DNA of 64,000 bases from Botryosphaeria dothidea. Lineage: Eukaryota; Ascomycota; Dothideomycetes; Botryosphaeriales; Botryosphaeriaceae. The stretch lies in NCBI GenBank assembly GCA_011503125.2, contig WWBZ02000012.1, forward strand, positions 124,001 to 188,000, given 5' to 3'. The notes beneath the pieces were generated by a model that worked only from the letters and a program-made list of their open reading frames with translations, had not been told where the DNA came from and did not search any database. The position numbers and the translations under genes were made by a program. This document shows, piece by piece, positions 12,326 to 24,992 of this stretch; position 1 is the stretch's first letter, and the number at the start of each line of letters is the position of its first letter.

Positions 12326-12989
12326 GAAGATAACTAGGAAGAGGAACTAGGAGGACAACTAAGACTACTAGAACTACTAGAACCCGGATAACTACGAGGA
12401 TAAGGACTAAAGAGATAGGTCTAGTAGGTAAATATAGGGCTACTATAGTAGCCGCTACTAGTAAGAAGGAAAAATAAGAACTAGTATAGGATAGTATACC
12501 TAGAGAGAGAGAAGGGGTTTTTACTAGGCGAAAAGGTTTTCCCCCTCGTGTAAAATAACTATAAATAGCTAGCCCCGTATAGACCCGTAAGGAAGCTATA
12601 TCGGGAAGAAATAAATTTATCTATCTATCTATAGTCTAGCTAACTACTAGCTAATTATAGTATATAGACTATATTTATTTATAGTAGATAAGATCTTCGT
12701 AGTTAATTCTAATTATTACTTAACACCTATCTTATTTACCTTCCCTATCTAGCTACGGCTACTATCTTCTTATATAAGTAATATCCCGATAGCGGTAGTA
12801 AAACCCCTAGACGCTACGCACCTTCCCGACGCCTAAGCCCCTCGGACCTCCTTATTCCTAAGGCCTAGCGTAATACTTTAACTACTATCTTATAGATACT
12901 AAAGATAAAAAAAACCCTCTACGATAAAACTAACTATAATAACTTAGACTAAGATTCGCGCCTCGCTCTCTAATAAGAAGGACTAAATA

Positions 12990-14240
12990 AATAATATTAG
13001 ACCGATTATCTCTAGTATACCTAACCTAGAAACCCGTACTCTTATTACGGAGGCCTATACTATAGGCGTCGCCTCTCTATCTCGCGATATTAGTAGACCG
13101 CGACTTCTACCGGACGTATCGGAAGATTACGGCTAAGTTCTTCTAGAGTACTTTATTAGGGAATAAGCCTTCTCTATTAACCGTACTATACGAATTCCTA
13201 CGCTAACTCCTATCGAAAATACTCCTACCTAGACGTATAATCCTAAGTTTAAAGTTAAGGAACTAGATACCTTTAACGGCACCCGAAGTAAGCTAGACGA
13301 GTTTCTACGCTAACTAAATACCTACTTCTATCTATTCGGAACGGCCTTCTAAAATAATACTTAGAAAATCTTCTTCGCTAAGTTATACCTCCACGGTAAC
13401 GTAGTCTAATAGTTCGAATCCTACTAAGAAAACTTCGGAAAGATAGACTAATATAAAGAAATAACTAAGCTCTTCCTTAGCTTTAATACCTTTATAAAAA
13501 ACCTCCGAGAAACCTTTAAGAATAAGGACTAATACTAAGACGCGGTATATCGAATCTAGACCCTTAAGTAAACTAGCTCCGCGGCTACCTATACGATCTA
13601 ATTCCGTTTATACGCCTTCCGACTCTAATAGCCCGACCCTATTCTAAGAATAATATACTACGAAGGCCTTAAGAATAATATTAAGAATAAATTTACTAGA
13701 ACTAAACTATCCGAATCCTACTAAGAGATTACTCGCGTAGCTATCTAACTCGATACGCGCCTATATAATCGATAACGGAAAATAGAAAGAACGCCTCGGC
13801 CTACCGCTAATACTAGATAACTAAGATATACTACCTCCCCGAGCGACTCTATAGACCTCGATAGTACTAAAATAAGAAGATCTCTATTCTAGAAAGAGAA
13901 AGACCGCCGCCGTAAGAAGAATCTCTATCTCCGCTACGGTAAAAAGGAATACTACGCGCGATAATATAAGAAAACCTCTAATTCTAAGAATATACGCTAG
14001 ACTATAGCTACTTAAGTAGCCGAACCTAAGAACTTTTACTCTAAATAGTACTAGGCCGACTATACTAACGATAAATACGAAGTCTACTAAGAAGCTAAAG
14101 AATCTAGTAGATACTAGCCTAAGATAAAAAACTAAAAAAGTCTCTAATCTAAGAGCGGGTAGAGGCGTAGCCTCTAGCGCCTCTTTAAGTAACTATAACT
14201 ACGACCGGTAACTCTATTAGATTATTCTATACTCTACTAC
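12990..14240 (+). pseudogene. Gypsy-X gag remnant
   Basis: With TAA/TAG read as former Gln or Trp, the frame gives a Ty3-type capsid: FNGTRSKLDEFLRQLNTYF-like near 13,270-13,330, then a hydrophobic KLYLHGNVV block and a W-F-ES segment near 13,400. Downstream is basic, with Lys/Arg clusters near 13,890-13,970. No clear zinc knuckle could be read. Limits are approximate. Confidence 0.65.
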
Positions 14241-15258
14241 TAGACTAGGAACCCCCGGCCGAATACGCTAAATACCTAGTTATTAATATACTCGCTAACG
14301 GACGATAAGTAAGAGTTCTTATTAATTTAGTAGACGGAGGAAACTATATTAACCCCCGCTTTATAGAAAAATATAATATACGATACTAAGAGAAGAAATA
14401 TCTCTACGAACTTATTATAGTAGATAGCTCGTCTAGTATATATAGAGGAGGGCTAATTCTTATAGAAATATAAGAACTCGTGCTATTCCGAGGAAAATAC
14501 CGAGAAAGAATCTACCTAGATATTATAAAAATCCTAGAATACGATATTATTTTAGGGCTCCCCTAGCTCCGGAAATAGAAATCCTATATCGATTAGAAAA
14601 CTAAAGAAGTAAAGTTTAGATCTAGAGAAAAGAACGAGGCGCGGTAGCTATTTAGTACTATAGCGGCGATAATATATCCGTAGTTAACCCGAAGTAAGCT
14701 AGTTCGGGTTAGTAAGATCTCTAAGAAAGCCCTTCGAAAAGAAGTTAAGAACGGTAACCCTACTAGAATATTTTAGATACGCGCTATCCTCTAAGAAATT
14801 AAGATCGAGATATAATAATCTCTAGAAGTTCGGTAGGCCTATAGAGTCGCCTACCTTCTCCGAAAAAAAAACTAGAGACTCTAGAAAACCCTAAAACCCC
14901 GAGAACTCTAAGAACGTATAAAATACGACTTAAGATAAGTTAGCTCCGCTAAACTAGAGAACCCCCTAGACTACGTACCTCTTCGGTATCGACACTTTAA
15001 TCTCTTTACGAAAAAAACTAAAAAGGATATATTATCTAAATACTAGCCGTAGAATTATAAGATATTCCTAATCCCCGAAATAATACCTAAATTCGGACCT
15101 CTATACTTCCTATTAGAAAAAGAACTCTAAGTACTTAAGAAATATATCGAAACCTACCTTCGAAAAGAATATATACGGCCCTCGTAGTTCTTAGTAGTAT
15201 CTTCTATTCTATTTATATTAAAACTAGAAGATAAACTACGACTATATATAGACTAACG

Positions 15259-15673
15259 TTCTACTATAAAAGTATACGTACCCGCGTTCTCTCTAGCGGT
15301 AATAAGAGGAAGAAAGGCTAGCTAGGCGCTTCTAAAAATAAATTTTAAGAGCGCTTTACTAGCGCTTATAAATAGATAAGCCGGGACTTCTTACGGCTTA
15401 GTCTTAAGATTTATAGTTACCTCTCTCTATAGTTCCTCTCTTTTAGCTACTCTTTCTACTTTAGATACCGCTACCGGTATATAGAAAAACTATACTAAAT
15501 AGAGTATCTACGGATACTACTATTATAAATAGAGAAGGTTTTTACCCGGGCTATTCTAAGAAAGTAGCCACGGTTTTCTTTTTTATATACCCTTATAGAT
15601 AGCTATAGCTATATAGACCCTTCGGAGAGCTAAATTAGCTTAAAATTAAATTTATCTATCTATCTATCTATCT
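15259..15673 (+). mobile_element. SINE S3: 5'-truncated copy in Gypsy-X reverse transcriptase
   Basis: Lacks the tRNA-like head and starts at the TTCTACTATAAAAG motif of the SINE body; ends in (TATC)n. A short duplication, TATATAGACTAACG left and TATATAGACTACCG right (ending at 15,258 and 15,688), splits the RT codons for ID-YRAL. 5' truncation fits target-primed reverse transcription. Confidence 0.87.
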
Positions 15674-16095
15674 ATATATAGACTACCGAGCCTTAAACGA
15701 TATTACTATTAAGAACTAGTACCTTCTATCCCGGATCGACGAACTACGTAACCGCCTACGGAAAGTAAAATACTTTACTAAACTAGATCTTCGAGACGGC
15801 TATTATCTAATTAGAATTAAGGAAGAGAAAGAATAGAAGATAGTATAGCGAAGCCGATTTAGACTATTCGAATATCTAGTTATACTCTTTAGACTTACGA
15901 ACGCTCCCGTAATCTTTTAAGCTATAATTAACGATACCCTCCGCGAATATCTAGACGTCTTCTATACCGTATATCTTAACGATATCTTAATCTACTCCGA
16001 AATACTTAAAGAATACTAGAAATATATAGAGAAGATACTAAAGAAGCTATAAGAACGGAAGCTATAGATTAAACCCGAAAAATACGCTTTCTATA

Positions 16096-16863
16096 TATAA
16101 CGACGGGCCTCTTCTACTAGGCTTCGAAGTTACTTAGTAGGTTCGGGTAACTAAGAGGTTTATCTTAAATAATAAGAGAAGGGTAAAGAATTAGATAATA
16201 GGTAGAAATTACGTAATAAGTAAGTATACTTATATATATAAGGCTCGTTATCTCTAATAGTATTATATTAGAACTTTAAGTTAACTACGAAGATCTAAGT
16301 ACTATCTAATAAGTATAGTTATATATAAGTAGAAAAGCTATAATAATTTAGTATAGTATTTAGATCTTTTCTAATCTAGTAGGTATTAGATTAGTAAAGA
16401 TCTAAAGGTAGGTCTTAGATTAGTTCTAATCTAAGGTAGGTTCTTACGTAATATAGGCGCTTAGACTTCTCTTCCGAATCCCGTTTTCTAATCTTATAAA
16501 CGGACGCGATAACTACCTTTCTCTTAACCGCTCCTTATATCTCTTATCGGTTTCCCGGATTCTACTAGCCTAACCGTTTAGCGTTACTAACGGCTCTTAG
16601 TCGCGTTATTCTTCTACGGGTTCTCTAACTTATCGGCGCTTCGCTAGTTTCCTTATATCTTATAGACTTTTCTTTCGTACGGGCCTTAGTCTTAGTAACT
16701 AATTCTTTAAGCGCCGACTTTCTTAGAGCTAATCTTTCCGTACGAGATCTTTTATAGCGCGGCTCTACTAGCCGTACGGAAACTTAGTCCCTATAGTATT
16801 TTCTCCCGTACGGGTTTTCTACCCTTAGGGTACTAAAGTCCGTATAGCCTAGAGTTCGTAATA
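16096..16863 (-). repeat. Gypsy-Y 3' LTR (left)
   Basis: 768 bp, same length as the right copy. Contains several CCGTACGG / CCCGTACGGG palindromes (about 16,735-16,815). Differences between the two LTRs are RIP-type transitions. Confidence 0.9.
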
Positions 16864-16962
16864 CTACCCCCCTTCTTAAGGATCTTTAGCCCGAAGATTT
16901 ATTTATACGCTTATATCTTAGGCTTCCTTATTCTCTTCTCTACTTTCTTTTTCTTTTCTTCT

Positions 16963-17640
16963 ATAAGTTCTTCTATTATACTATTCGAGTCTCGTAAGCG
17001 TAAGCGTAATAGTTAGCGTGCTAAGCGCGTAGATTTAGATAACGAGATTAATCTTTTTAGCGAGGATATACTTCTTTCTTATTCTTCTTATTTATTACTA
17101 AATTTTAGTAAAGAGGAGAATAATCCGTCGTTTATCGTTTATCGTATAGATAAGTTCTATTCGCGTTATAGAGAGTATACTCGTAAGAAGAAGTCGGCCT
17201 ATAATACTACTAGCCTAGATTATTCGGATTATATACTTCTTTCTTTATTTTTTTATTAGCTACTAACTTTCTTAGTTCTTCGTATATAACGAGCTCTTAA
17301 TAAAGCTAAGTAGAATAAAGTAGAGGCTCTAAGAGCCGCTTAGGCTACGATAGCGCGTCTAGACCGGGCGAGAAAGTAGAAGAATCTTTTAAAGAAGCGC
17401 GGGAGCCTAATAATTACGAAAAAGGCCTCGACTATAGAGAAGCTAAAGAAGTTAGATCGCTTAGAGACTACTCGTAAGGCTAGAAACTCTACTAACCCTA
17501 AAAATATCGGAGAGAAACGGTTACTAAAGCGTTTACGTAGCGAGCTCTTAGCTAATAACGCTATAGGTCTATTCTAGTCTATCGGTTCTCTTAGCGCTAG
17601 TTCTAATACTACGCTATCCGAGAGTTCTAAGCTAGTAAAT
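16963..17640 (+). pseudogene. Antisense accessory frame of Gypsy-Y (unknown, Lys/Arg-rich, coiled-coil-like)
   Basis: This frame runs opposite to gag-pol, between the chromodomain and the 3' LTR. Starting at ATA 16,963 (ATG before RIP would fit), it gives SSSIILFESRKRKRNS, then a mixed domain (DYSDYILLSLFFY), then a long basic heptad-like stretch near 17,290-17,480 with NKVEALRAA, ATIARLDRARK and LDRLETTRKARNS. All stops are TAA/TAG. The opposite strand over the same bases is Phe/Leu/Arg-rich and looks non-coding. The frame stays readable to about 18,480, but beyond 17,650 it overlaps integrase and chromodomain codons and is probably a shadow. A similar antisense frame sits in the same place in Gypsy-X. 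Function unknown; I know no name for it. Confidence 0.5.
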
Positions 17641-17649
17641 TAGGCGCGG

Positions 17650-20600
17650 TAGCCTCTATCTCCTAGTTTTAATTTTAGGCCCTTCTTAAATAACGCGTCG
17701 GCGATATAGATCGATCTAGATTTCGGCGATAGAACTTATTAATAAGTTCTTAATAGTCGTATAGTTCTAGGAGTTCCTAGGTATTATTCTAGTCTTCTTT
17801 CTATTTTAGAAGATATCTAAACTAACCGTCGACGTAGCTACTATCGAGGACCTATTCTACGTTCTAGTCTCTATTTTCGTCGGCGTCGGGGTTTTTCGAT
17901 ATTATTTCCTCGGTTTAGCGAATAGGTATAGCGTTTCTTAGTACCGGTTCGAGTAAAGAGATATAGAAAACTAGGTATATCCGTATAGTTTCTAGTAATT
18001 TAAGGCGGAAGTTAACCTTTCTAATCTATTCTTTAATTTTAAAGAAGCCGACTTTCTTAAAGTCTAATTTCTTACTTAGTCGGTCTTCTTACTTTCTTCT
18101 AAAATTTTTACTAAGAAGATAGACTTTATCCTTCCTCTTTAGCTTTAGTATCTTCTAGTACTATTTATTATAGTATCGTTCTATTATTATAGATACGTAT
18201 TCAACGTCGAGATATAGTTATTCGTAGAGAGCTTTTAGCTAGTCTACTTTAAGAATTCCTTTCTAGACTAGAGATTCGCTTAGAATTAGCTCTTTATAGA
18301 TAGTAGATTCGAATTCGTAATTAGCGTAGAAGGGTAACTCTTAAGTAGCTAACGCTTTCGAACTATTATAGGCGAACTAGGCGAGAGATAGTAGTTCTAC
18401 CTAGTTATCCTACGTATAGTTAAGATAGTAGCGTAGATATTACTCGAGCGTCTAGTTTATTCGTTCTATCTATTCGTCTATTTATAGATATACCGTAGTA
18501 GAGAGCTTATACTTAGATCTAAGCTAACGGGTAAGAGTTTACTAGAATCGGGATATAAATAACTAATCTCTATCTAATACGAGCTCGTCCGGTAACCCGT
18601 AGTTACCGAGGATTATTCTAAGAAATATATAGGCTAGTTCTTCCGCGTTTACCGACTTAAGGTACGGTAGGTAGTATACGTACTTAGAGAGCCTATCGAC
18701 GATAACTAGGATCGAGTCGTACTTTATCTTAGTAAGGGGCTCTTCTAACTCTAGTAGGTCCGTAATAAAGTCGAGCGAGATTAATTACTAGGGTCGTTCC
18801 GGGGCTAATAGTAATTAGAGTAGCCTATAGGGCGAGTACCTCGAGGCCTTACTTCGAATATAGAGGTTATACTACGAGACTATCCGTTAGACTATCTTTC
18901 TAAGTCCTAGAAAGTAGAAGCTCCTAGTAATTCGCTTAATCGTCTTATCGATTCCTTAATAACCGTATACTAGTACTTCGTATATATCTTTAACGAGTTC
19001 TTCTCGAAGTCTAACCGGGACGTAGACTAATTCTAAGAATAGAATAGTACCGTCTACGTTCTTAGATAGCCGAGAATCGTTTTTTAGATTCCCGAATTTC
19101 TAAATCGTAGAGTCGTCTTCGTATATCTCTCTAATTTTTCTAGTTTAGTCGTTCTATTCGAGGCGTATCGCTAGCGCTAGTATTTTAACCGGGGTAAGCG
19201 ATTCGTCGAGTTCTTCTTAGAGCTATAATTATTCTATACTATAAATAGTAGCGAGCGTCTTTAGAAGTATAAAGCTACCGTCTTTCTACTCTACTAGAAT
19301 TACTAGCTAAGATTCTTACTTTCCTTCTATATAGTCTAGTCGTCTACTTAGCGCGTTTACGCGTACGTTTTCTAATTTCTTTCTATAGGTAATCTTAAAG
19401 TCGTAGGAGGCTAGTTCTTCTATCTACCTAACTTATTAACGGTTTAACTTCTTCGTTATAGTAAAGTAAGTAAGGTTTTTATAGTCGTAGTAGACTATAA
19501 CCCGGTATTTTACTTCTTCGAGGTAGTATCTCTATTCTTTAAAAACGGTTACGATAGCTAATAGTTTCTTATTATAGATATTATAGTTACGCTCTAGTAG
19601 TAATATTTTACGCGAGTAGTAGATAATAGAGTAGAGCCTATCCTACTCGTCGGGTTAGCTTAGAGTCGCGCCGATAGTATAGTCCGAAGCGTCGGTTTCT
19701 ACCGTAATTAGTAGGTTAGGATTATAAATATCTAGAACCGGCGCTTCTATAAATATTCGCTTAAGCGAGTCGAAGGCGATTTACTATCTTTCTCCCTAAT
19801 AAAACCCGTACTTCTTTTTTATTAGGTCTAAAAGTAGCGCTAATATCTTTACATAGTTTAGAATAAACTTTTAGTAAAAGTTAGTAAATCCTAAGAAGGA
19901 TTATACGTCCTTTACTAACGTAGGTACGGGCTATTCTCTAATCGCATCGAGCTTTTTATCGTCTATACTAATATATCTAGGAGTAATAATAAATCCGAGG
20001 AATTCTATTTTCTATATATACTATTCGTATTTCTTCGATATAATCTAGAGATCTCGTTCTTCGAGTATCTTAAGAACCTTATAGATATACTTAGTATACT
20101 CCTCGAGCGTATCTAAGTAGATAATAATATTATCTAGGTAGACCGTATAAAACACGTCTAGATACGGGCGTAAGATATTATTAACTAGGCTTTAGAACGT
20201 GCCCGGAGCGTTAGTAAGCCTAAAAGATATAACTATATACTCGAAGTACCTTAGGCGTATTCTAAATACGGTTTTCTATTTTTCTTCTTCTTTTATACGA
20301 ACTAGGTAATATTCCTCTCTAAGGTCGAACTTTATAAAGTACTTTACGATTCGGAACTTATTCTATAGTTCGTCTATTCTTAAAAGCGGGTACCGATTCT
20401 TAATCGTAATATCGTTTAGCTAACGATAGTCTACGTAGAGTCGTAGTTTACTATTCTTTTTTAGAACGAATAGGATAGAATAGCTAGCTAGTAATAATAA
20501 CGGCTATATATATTCTCGTTCTAAGTTCTTATCGATATATTTCCTTAAAGTCTCGAGTTCCTTCTCTAATAGAGAGTAGATAGGCTTAAACGCGGGCTAC

Positions 20601-22350
20601 GCTTTTAGTATAAAGAGAATTTCGTAATTTTAAGGTTTATACTCTAGTAGTTATTCTTTACCTCTTTTCTAAAAGATTCGTAGATATTTCTAGAACTCTT
20701 AAGATACCGTTTCTAATTCCGGTATTAGTACTAATTTATTAATATTAGGCCTTATAATACCGCCGAGTTCCCCGTATATTTTCTCGCTTATCGTAATACC
20801 TATAAGTATAGGTTTTCCCCTTATTAGGCGACCGTAATATTTTTAGTTAGTCCTCTAGGGGTAGTCTCCTCCGACTAGCTTTAAGACGTTATTATTCTCC
20901 GAGTAGAGGCCCCGTCTTATACGTACTACTATTTTCTACTCGATTTTCTTACTTAGCTTTAAATAGAGCGTATATATTTCTTTTCCTCGGCGTTTTATAC
21001 GTTAGACTACTACGTAGGAGATTTCTTTAATATCTACGGGGTCGTTACGATTCTAGCTACTCTAGCGTTCTTAGCTCTAGTCTTCTAACTTCTAGCTCTA
21101 GCTCTAGCTACTCTTATCTATAAATATTCTTCTAGTAGTAGCTAGGTATCTAGCGTATTTCTTATTTAGAAAGATAATAGCTTCTTTCTTCTATTTAATA
21201 TAAGGTTCGTAGGCTTTAAACTATAGGATTCCTAAAATAACGTTATATTCTAGTATAAAGATTACGTCTAATATAATCTTCTCTATATATTTCCCGATAG
21301 TAAGCTTTACGGGTTCGGTTTCGACTCGTATTTATCTCTTATTATAAGAGGAGGCCGATCCGTCTATCGTTCGTAGTAGGTAGGATCGGTCTTTTCTAGT
21401 AAGCTTAATATTATTACGTATAGCGAAGATATAGCTAATAAAGTTACTCTCTACTCCGCTATCGAGTATAGCTATTACGGTACGTCCGTAGATAGTTATT
21501 AGTATCCGGAGGACTTTTTCTAGAGTGCGTGTACCGTTCGAAGTACGTAAAACCTAGTTAAGTATAAGGCAGCAAAGCCGAAATAATAGTATTACTTTTA
21601 ACTAAAAATTTATATATAAGAAGAAAGAAAAGAGAGTCTAGAAAGAGAGGGCGAAGGGTAAATATATCTAGTCGCTTAGCGCTAGGCCCGTGCCTTAGTA
21701 TCTAACTAAGTTATTCTTAGTAAAGCTAGGGCCTCTAGTTACTATTAAGTATCTACCTAGTTACCTAGAATAGTAGCGCTTAAGGGGCCTAATATTAAGG
21801 GACCTAGGTTACGGCCCCTACGAGTATTTCTTAGCTATAGGGCCGCCTAGTTTTTTAATAGAGTATAGTATAGTTCCGTAGACGCGTTATAAGCTCTATA
21901 GGTAGTTAGCGTCGCTAGTTAAATATCTTTATTAGCGGGGAAGGCGTAGGGTACTCGTATCTTCGTTAGTTCCTAGTTAATATATTCGTTCTATTCTTCT
22001 ACGGAAATAGCGGTATTCTTCTACTAAGTTTATTATCCGCGCCGGATATAGCGTCTCTAGTAGATCTAGTTTTTCTTAGCTTAGTACTAGAAGATTAGTA
22101 TATTATATTTACTTCGAGAGACCTAGTATAGAATATTCTTATACCGTATTACGGTTCCGTAACGATAGAGGGTACGTGCTATATTTCGTAGGTATTATCT
22201 ATCTTTCTTTTACTATATACCGCGAGCTTTATCTTATAGCTAGACGGCTATCTTATCGGCTATATAAATAGAGGCCTTCTTCTAGAGGTACTATTAGTTA
22301 CTCTAATAGAATCGGGAGCTAAGCTTTTCTTTATTTATTTAATACTATTA
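17650..22350 (-). pseudogene. Gypsy-Y pol remnant
   Basis: On the minus strand: protease near 21,430-21,490 with intact ILDSGVESNFI; reverse transcriptase about 19,900-20,560, its catalytic YLDD now YLDN (20,129-20,140); RNase H about 19,400-19,800; integrase about 18,050-19,200 with DFITDLLEL and VIVDRLSKYVYYLP; a LVFYISLLEPV block near 17,920-17,960; and a chromodomain near 17,700-17,860 (NVE, VLDSSYVDG, YLLK, NNT, ELLELYDY). Stops are TAA/TAG. A solo LTR at 21,563-21,794 splits it near its N-terminus. Limits approximate. Confidence 0.82.
21563..21794 (-). repeat. Solo LTR of Gypsy-Z family inside Gypsy-Y
   Basis: 232 bp, same length as both Gypsy-Z LTRs (46,680-46,911; 52,853-53,084), starting TATAAGGCAG and ending CCTAATA. 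Perfect 5-bp duplication TTAAG at 21,558-21,562 and 21,795-21,799. A single LTR with matching flanks is the product of LTR-LTR recombination. Confidence 0.92.
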
Positions 22351-23880
22351 CGTAGAAAGATTTATTCTTAGCGCGGGCGTTTAGGTAATTATTAGTATTT
22401 AACTAGGTTCCGTACGTCTTATATCTCCGTATTAGCTAAGATATTCTATAATCCGTATAAGTATAGCTTAGTCTTACTATTATTCGGGGTTTCTCGCTTC
22501 GCTAGATTCTAGAGTACTATCGTAGAGCTCTCCCGTATCGCTATTAACTAGCTCGTCGTCGTACGGGAAGTTATCGATTAGATCGTCGATTTCTAATACT
22601 TTCTCGTTATAGGACGCTAGATTTAATTACTAGGGCTTAGAGGGGTACTATCTAGTAGTATCTTTATTACTTTTATAGGTTTTATAGTTATTATTAAAGT
22701 AAGTAGTCTAGCTAAGGACTACGTAGTTAACTTCTCTACTTATCGCGGATACCGAGCGAGTTTCTTTCTCGTCTTATATAGTTATTTCCGCGATAGAGGT
22801 AGTTCTATTCTTTCTATTCGAGTAGCGGTATCCGGGTTTCTATTTAGTAGTATAGCGGGTATATAGTTCTTTATTATATAGGTCCTTCTCCTCCTTAGTC
22901 TATTAGCGCTAACCTCGCTTTTCTTTCTTATCTTATTCTTTTTTTTCGACGGTATCGAGCTCTATAGCGTCGCCTTCTTCTTAAGTATAGCGCGGGCGCT
23001 TAGACTTAGAAGTATTAGAGTAGTATCTCTTCTTATCGAACTATCTTTCCGAGCGTCGCTTATCTATAAGAATAGCTAACTTAATTATATTATTAAGGGT
23101 TTCTAGTTCTTCGTAGTACGTTATAGCTTTCTTAATTTCGTTCTTTAGTCCTTAGTAATAGAAGATACGTAAGATAAGATCGAAGTATCCTTCGGCGATA
23201 TAAGCTACGTCTTAGAATTTAGCGGTATAGTTCTAGACTATTTTCTTTTATTTAAGGCTTATAAGAGTACGTATAGCTAAGCGGGTTTTATCGATACCGC
23301 TAAAAACTCTCTTAAGCTACTTTATAAAGTTATAGTAGTCGCTAAAAACGACCGTAGTAGCCTCGGACTATAGATACTAGAGCTTTTTTTAGTATTCGCG
23401 CTTAAAGAGGCGGAACTATTATTCGGCTAATTCTCTAAGGTAGATACTTACGTATAAAACTTAGTCGGCTAAGTTAGTAAAGTCGCCGCGGGTAAAGTAG
23501 ATATAGTTATCTAACTACGTAATAAAAGCTTAGATCTTTTTCCGGTCGCTATAGTAGAGATCGGATTTAGGGACCTTAATCTTAGTTATTAGTAGCGGGC
23601 GAGAAGTCTAGTTAAGCTAGTTGCGTAAAACTACGTTTTCGTTATAAAGCTCTAAGATTATATTAAGGAGTTACTCGTTAGTAGGTATAGCCGGAGCTTA
23701 ATTTCCGGTCTACGTACCCTATTATTATAGCTACTATTACGAACTAGACGCTTAAAGCGCTTCCGGAGCTAGTTCGTTACTTTATACGTCCGTTATACTA
23801 GCCGTAGATATTATAATTAGTAGTATAGGGTAATACTACCTTATACTTAAGTATTTCTATTCTTAGAACTACCCTCTCTT
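22350..23880 (-). pseudogene. Gypsy-Y gag region remnant
   Basis: Lies between the protease region and the 5' LTR, where gag is expected. The minus strand is readable if TAA/TAG are taken as former Gln/Trp, and is rich in charged residues. I could not identify a certain zinc knuckle. Called from position and element structure more than from motifs. Confidence 0.5.
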
Positions 23881-23899
23881 ATAAGAATAGTAGTTAAAA

Positions 23900-24667
23900 T
23901 ATAACGACGAGCCTCTTCTACTAGGCTTCGAAGTTATCTAGTAGGTTCGGATAACTAAGAAGTTTACCTTAAATAATAAAAGAAGAGTAAAAGATTAGAT
24001 AATAGGTAGAAATTACGTAATAAGTAAGTATACTTATATATATAAGGCTTATTACCTCTAATAGTATTATATTAGAACTTTAAGTTAACTACGAAGGTCT
24101 AAGTACTATCTAATAAGTATAGTTATATATAAGTAGAAAAGCTATAATAATCTAGTATAGTATTTAGATCTTTTCTAATCTAGTAGATATTAGATTAGTA
24201 GAGATCTAAAAATAGGTCTTAGATTAGTCCTAATCTAAGGTAGATTCTTACGTAATACGGGCGCTTAGACTTCTCTCCCGGATCCCGTTTTCTAATCTTA
24301 TAAACGGACGCGATAACTATCTTTCTCTTAACCGCTTCCTATACCTCTTATCGGTTTCCCGGATTCTACTAGCCTAACTATTTAGCGTTACCGACGGCTC
24401 TTAGTCGCGTTATTCCCCTACGAGTTCTCTAACTTATCGGCGCTTCGCTAGTTTCTTTATATCTTATAGACTTTTCTTCTATACGGGCTTTAGTCTTAGT
24501 AACTAATCCTTTAAGCGCTAACTTCCTTAGAGCTAATCTTTCCGTACGGAATCTTTTATAGCGCGGCTCTACTAGCCGTACGGGAACTTAGTTCTTACGG
24601 TATTTTCTCCCGTACGGGTTTTCTATTCTTAGGGTACTAAAGTCCGTATAGTCTAGAGTTCGTAATA
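23900..24667 (-). repeat. Gypsy-Y 5' LTR (right)
   Basis: 768 bp, collinear with 16,096-16,863. Followed by the CTATA duplication and then Gypsy-X pol resuming in EFLEFIIRPG. Confidence 0.9.
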
Positions 24668-24992
24668 CTATATTTAAGAAGTAGAGTTCCTAGAATTTAT
24701 TATCCGACCCGGCGAAGTTATAATAGATTCTAAGAAAGTAGACTCTATTCTTAGCTAGCCTATATCTAAGAACCTTTGAGAAGTATAATTATTTCTAGAC
24801 TTTACTAACTTCTACCGGCGATTTATCCGAGATTATACTAAACTCGCGAAACTCTTAATCCGGCTTATACGAAAGAATACTTACTTCGACTAATAAGACC
24901 TATAGAAGAAAGCCTTCGAGCTACTAAAGAAGATCTTTACGGAAGCTCTAGTTCTAGTACTATTCGATCTAAATAAATTAATATATCTAGAA

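Larger units (their letters stand above)
7486..12629 (+). mobile_element. LINE-2: full-length second copy of the same LINE, heavily RIP-mutated
   Basis: Flanked by the 13-bp duplication TATAGTCTAGCTA (7473-7485, 12,630-12,642) inside the Gypsy-X 5' LTR; the uninterrupted site is in the 3' LTR near 28,800. Its body aligns to LINE-1 with a constant offset of 6,115 at every point checked (ORF1 start 1379/7494, ORF1 stop 2881/8996, catalytic box 4975/11,090, ORF2 stop 6210/12,325). The copies therefore differ by substitutions with no net indel. Nearly all differences seen are C to T at CpA or G to A at TpG. The tail is shorter than in LINE-1. Confidence 0.93.
7301..12875 (+). repeat. Gypsy-X 5' LTR, split by LINE-2
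   Basis: Real LTR sequence is 7301-7485 and 12,643-12,875 (418 bp). It matches 28,630-29,047 along its length, including CTAGGAAGTAGAG near the start and AAGGCCTAGCGTAATA at the end. The gap is LINE-2 plus its target duplication. Confidence 0.88.
16096..24667 (-). mobile_element. Gypsy-Y: Ty3/Gypsy chromovirus inserted in Gypsy-X
   Basis: Two 768-bp LTRs (16,096-16,863 and 23,900-24,667) with ends TATAACGACG...TTCGTAATA. A perfect 5-bp duplication CTATA (16,091-16,095, 24,668-24,672) interrupts the Gypsy-X reverse transcriptase frame. On the minus strand: gag (right), protease, RT, RNase H, integrase, chromodomain (left). A 790-bp segment between the chromodomain and the 3' LTR contains a plus-strand reading frame. 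A purine tract (AAGAAGGGGGG on the minus strand) at 16,866-16,876 is the polypurine tract. Contains a solo Gypsy-Z LTR. Confidence 0.92.

Noticed and set aside
17650..18480. Continuation of the antisense frame of Gypsy-Y
   Set aside because: It overlaps recognisable integrase and chromodomain codons on the other strand, so it is treated as a shadow.
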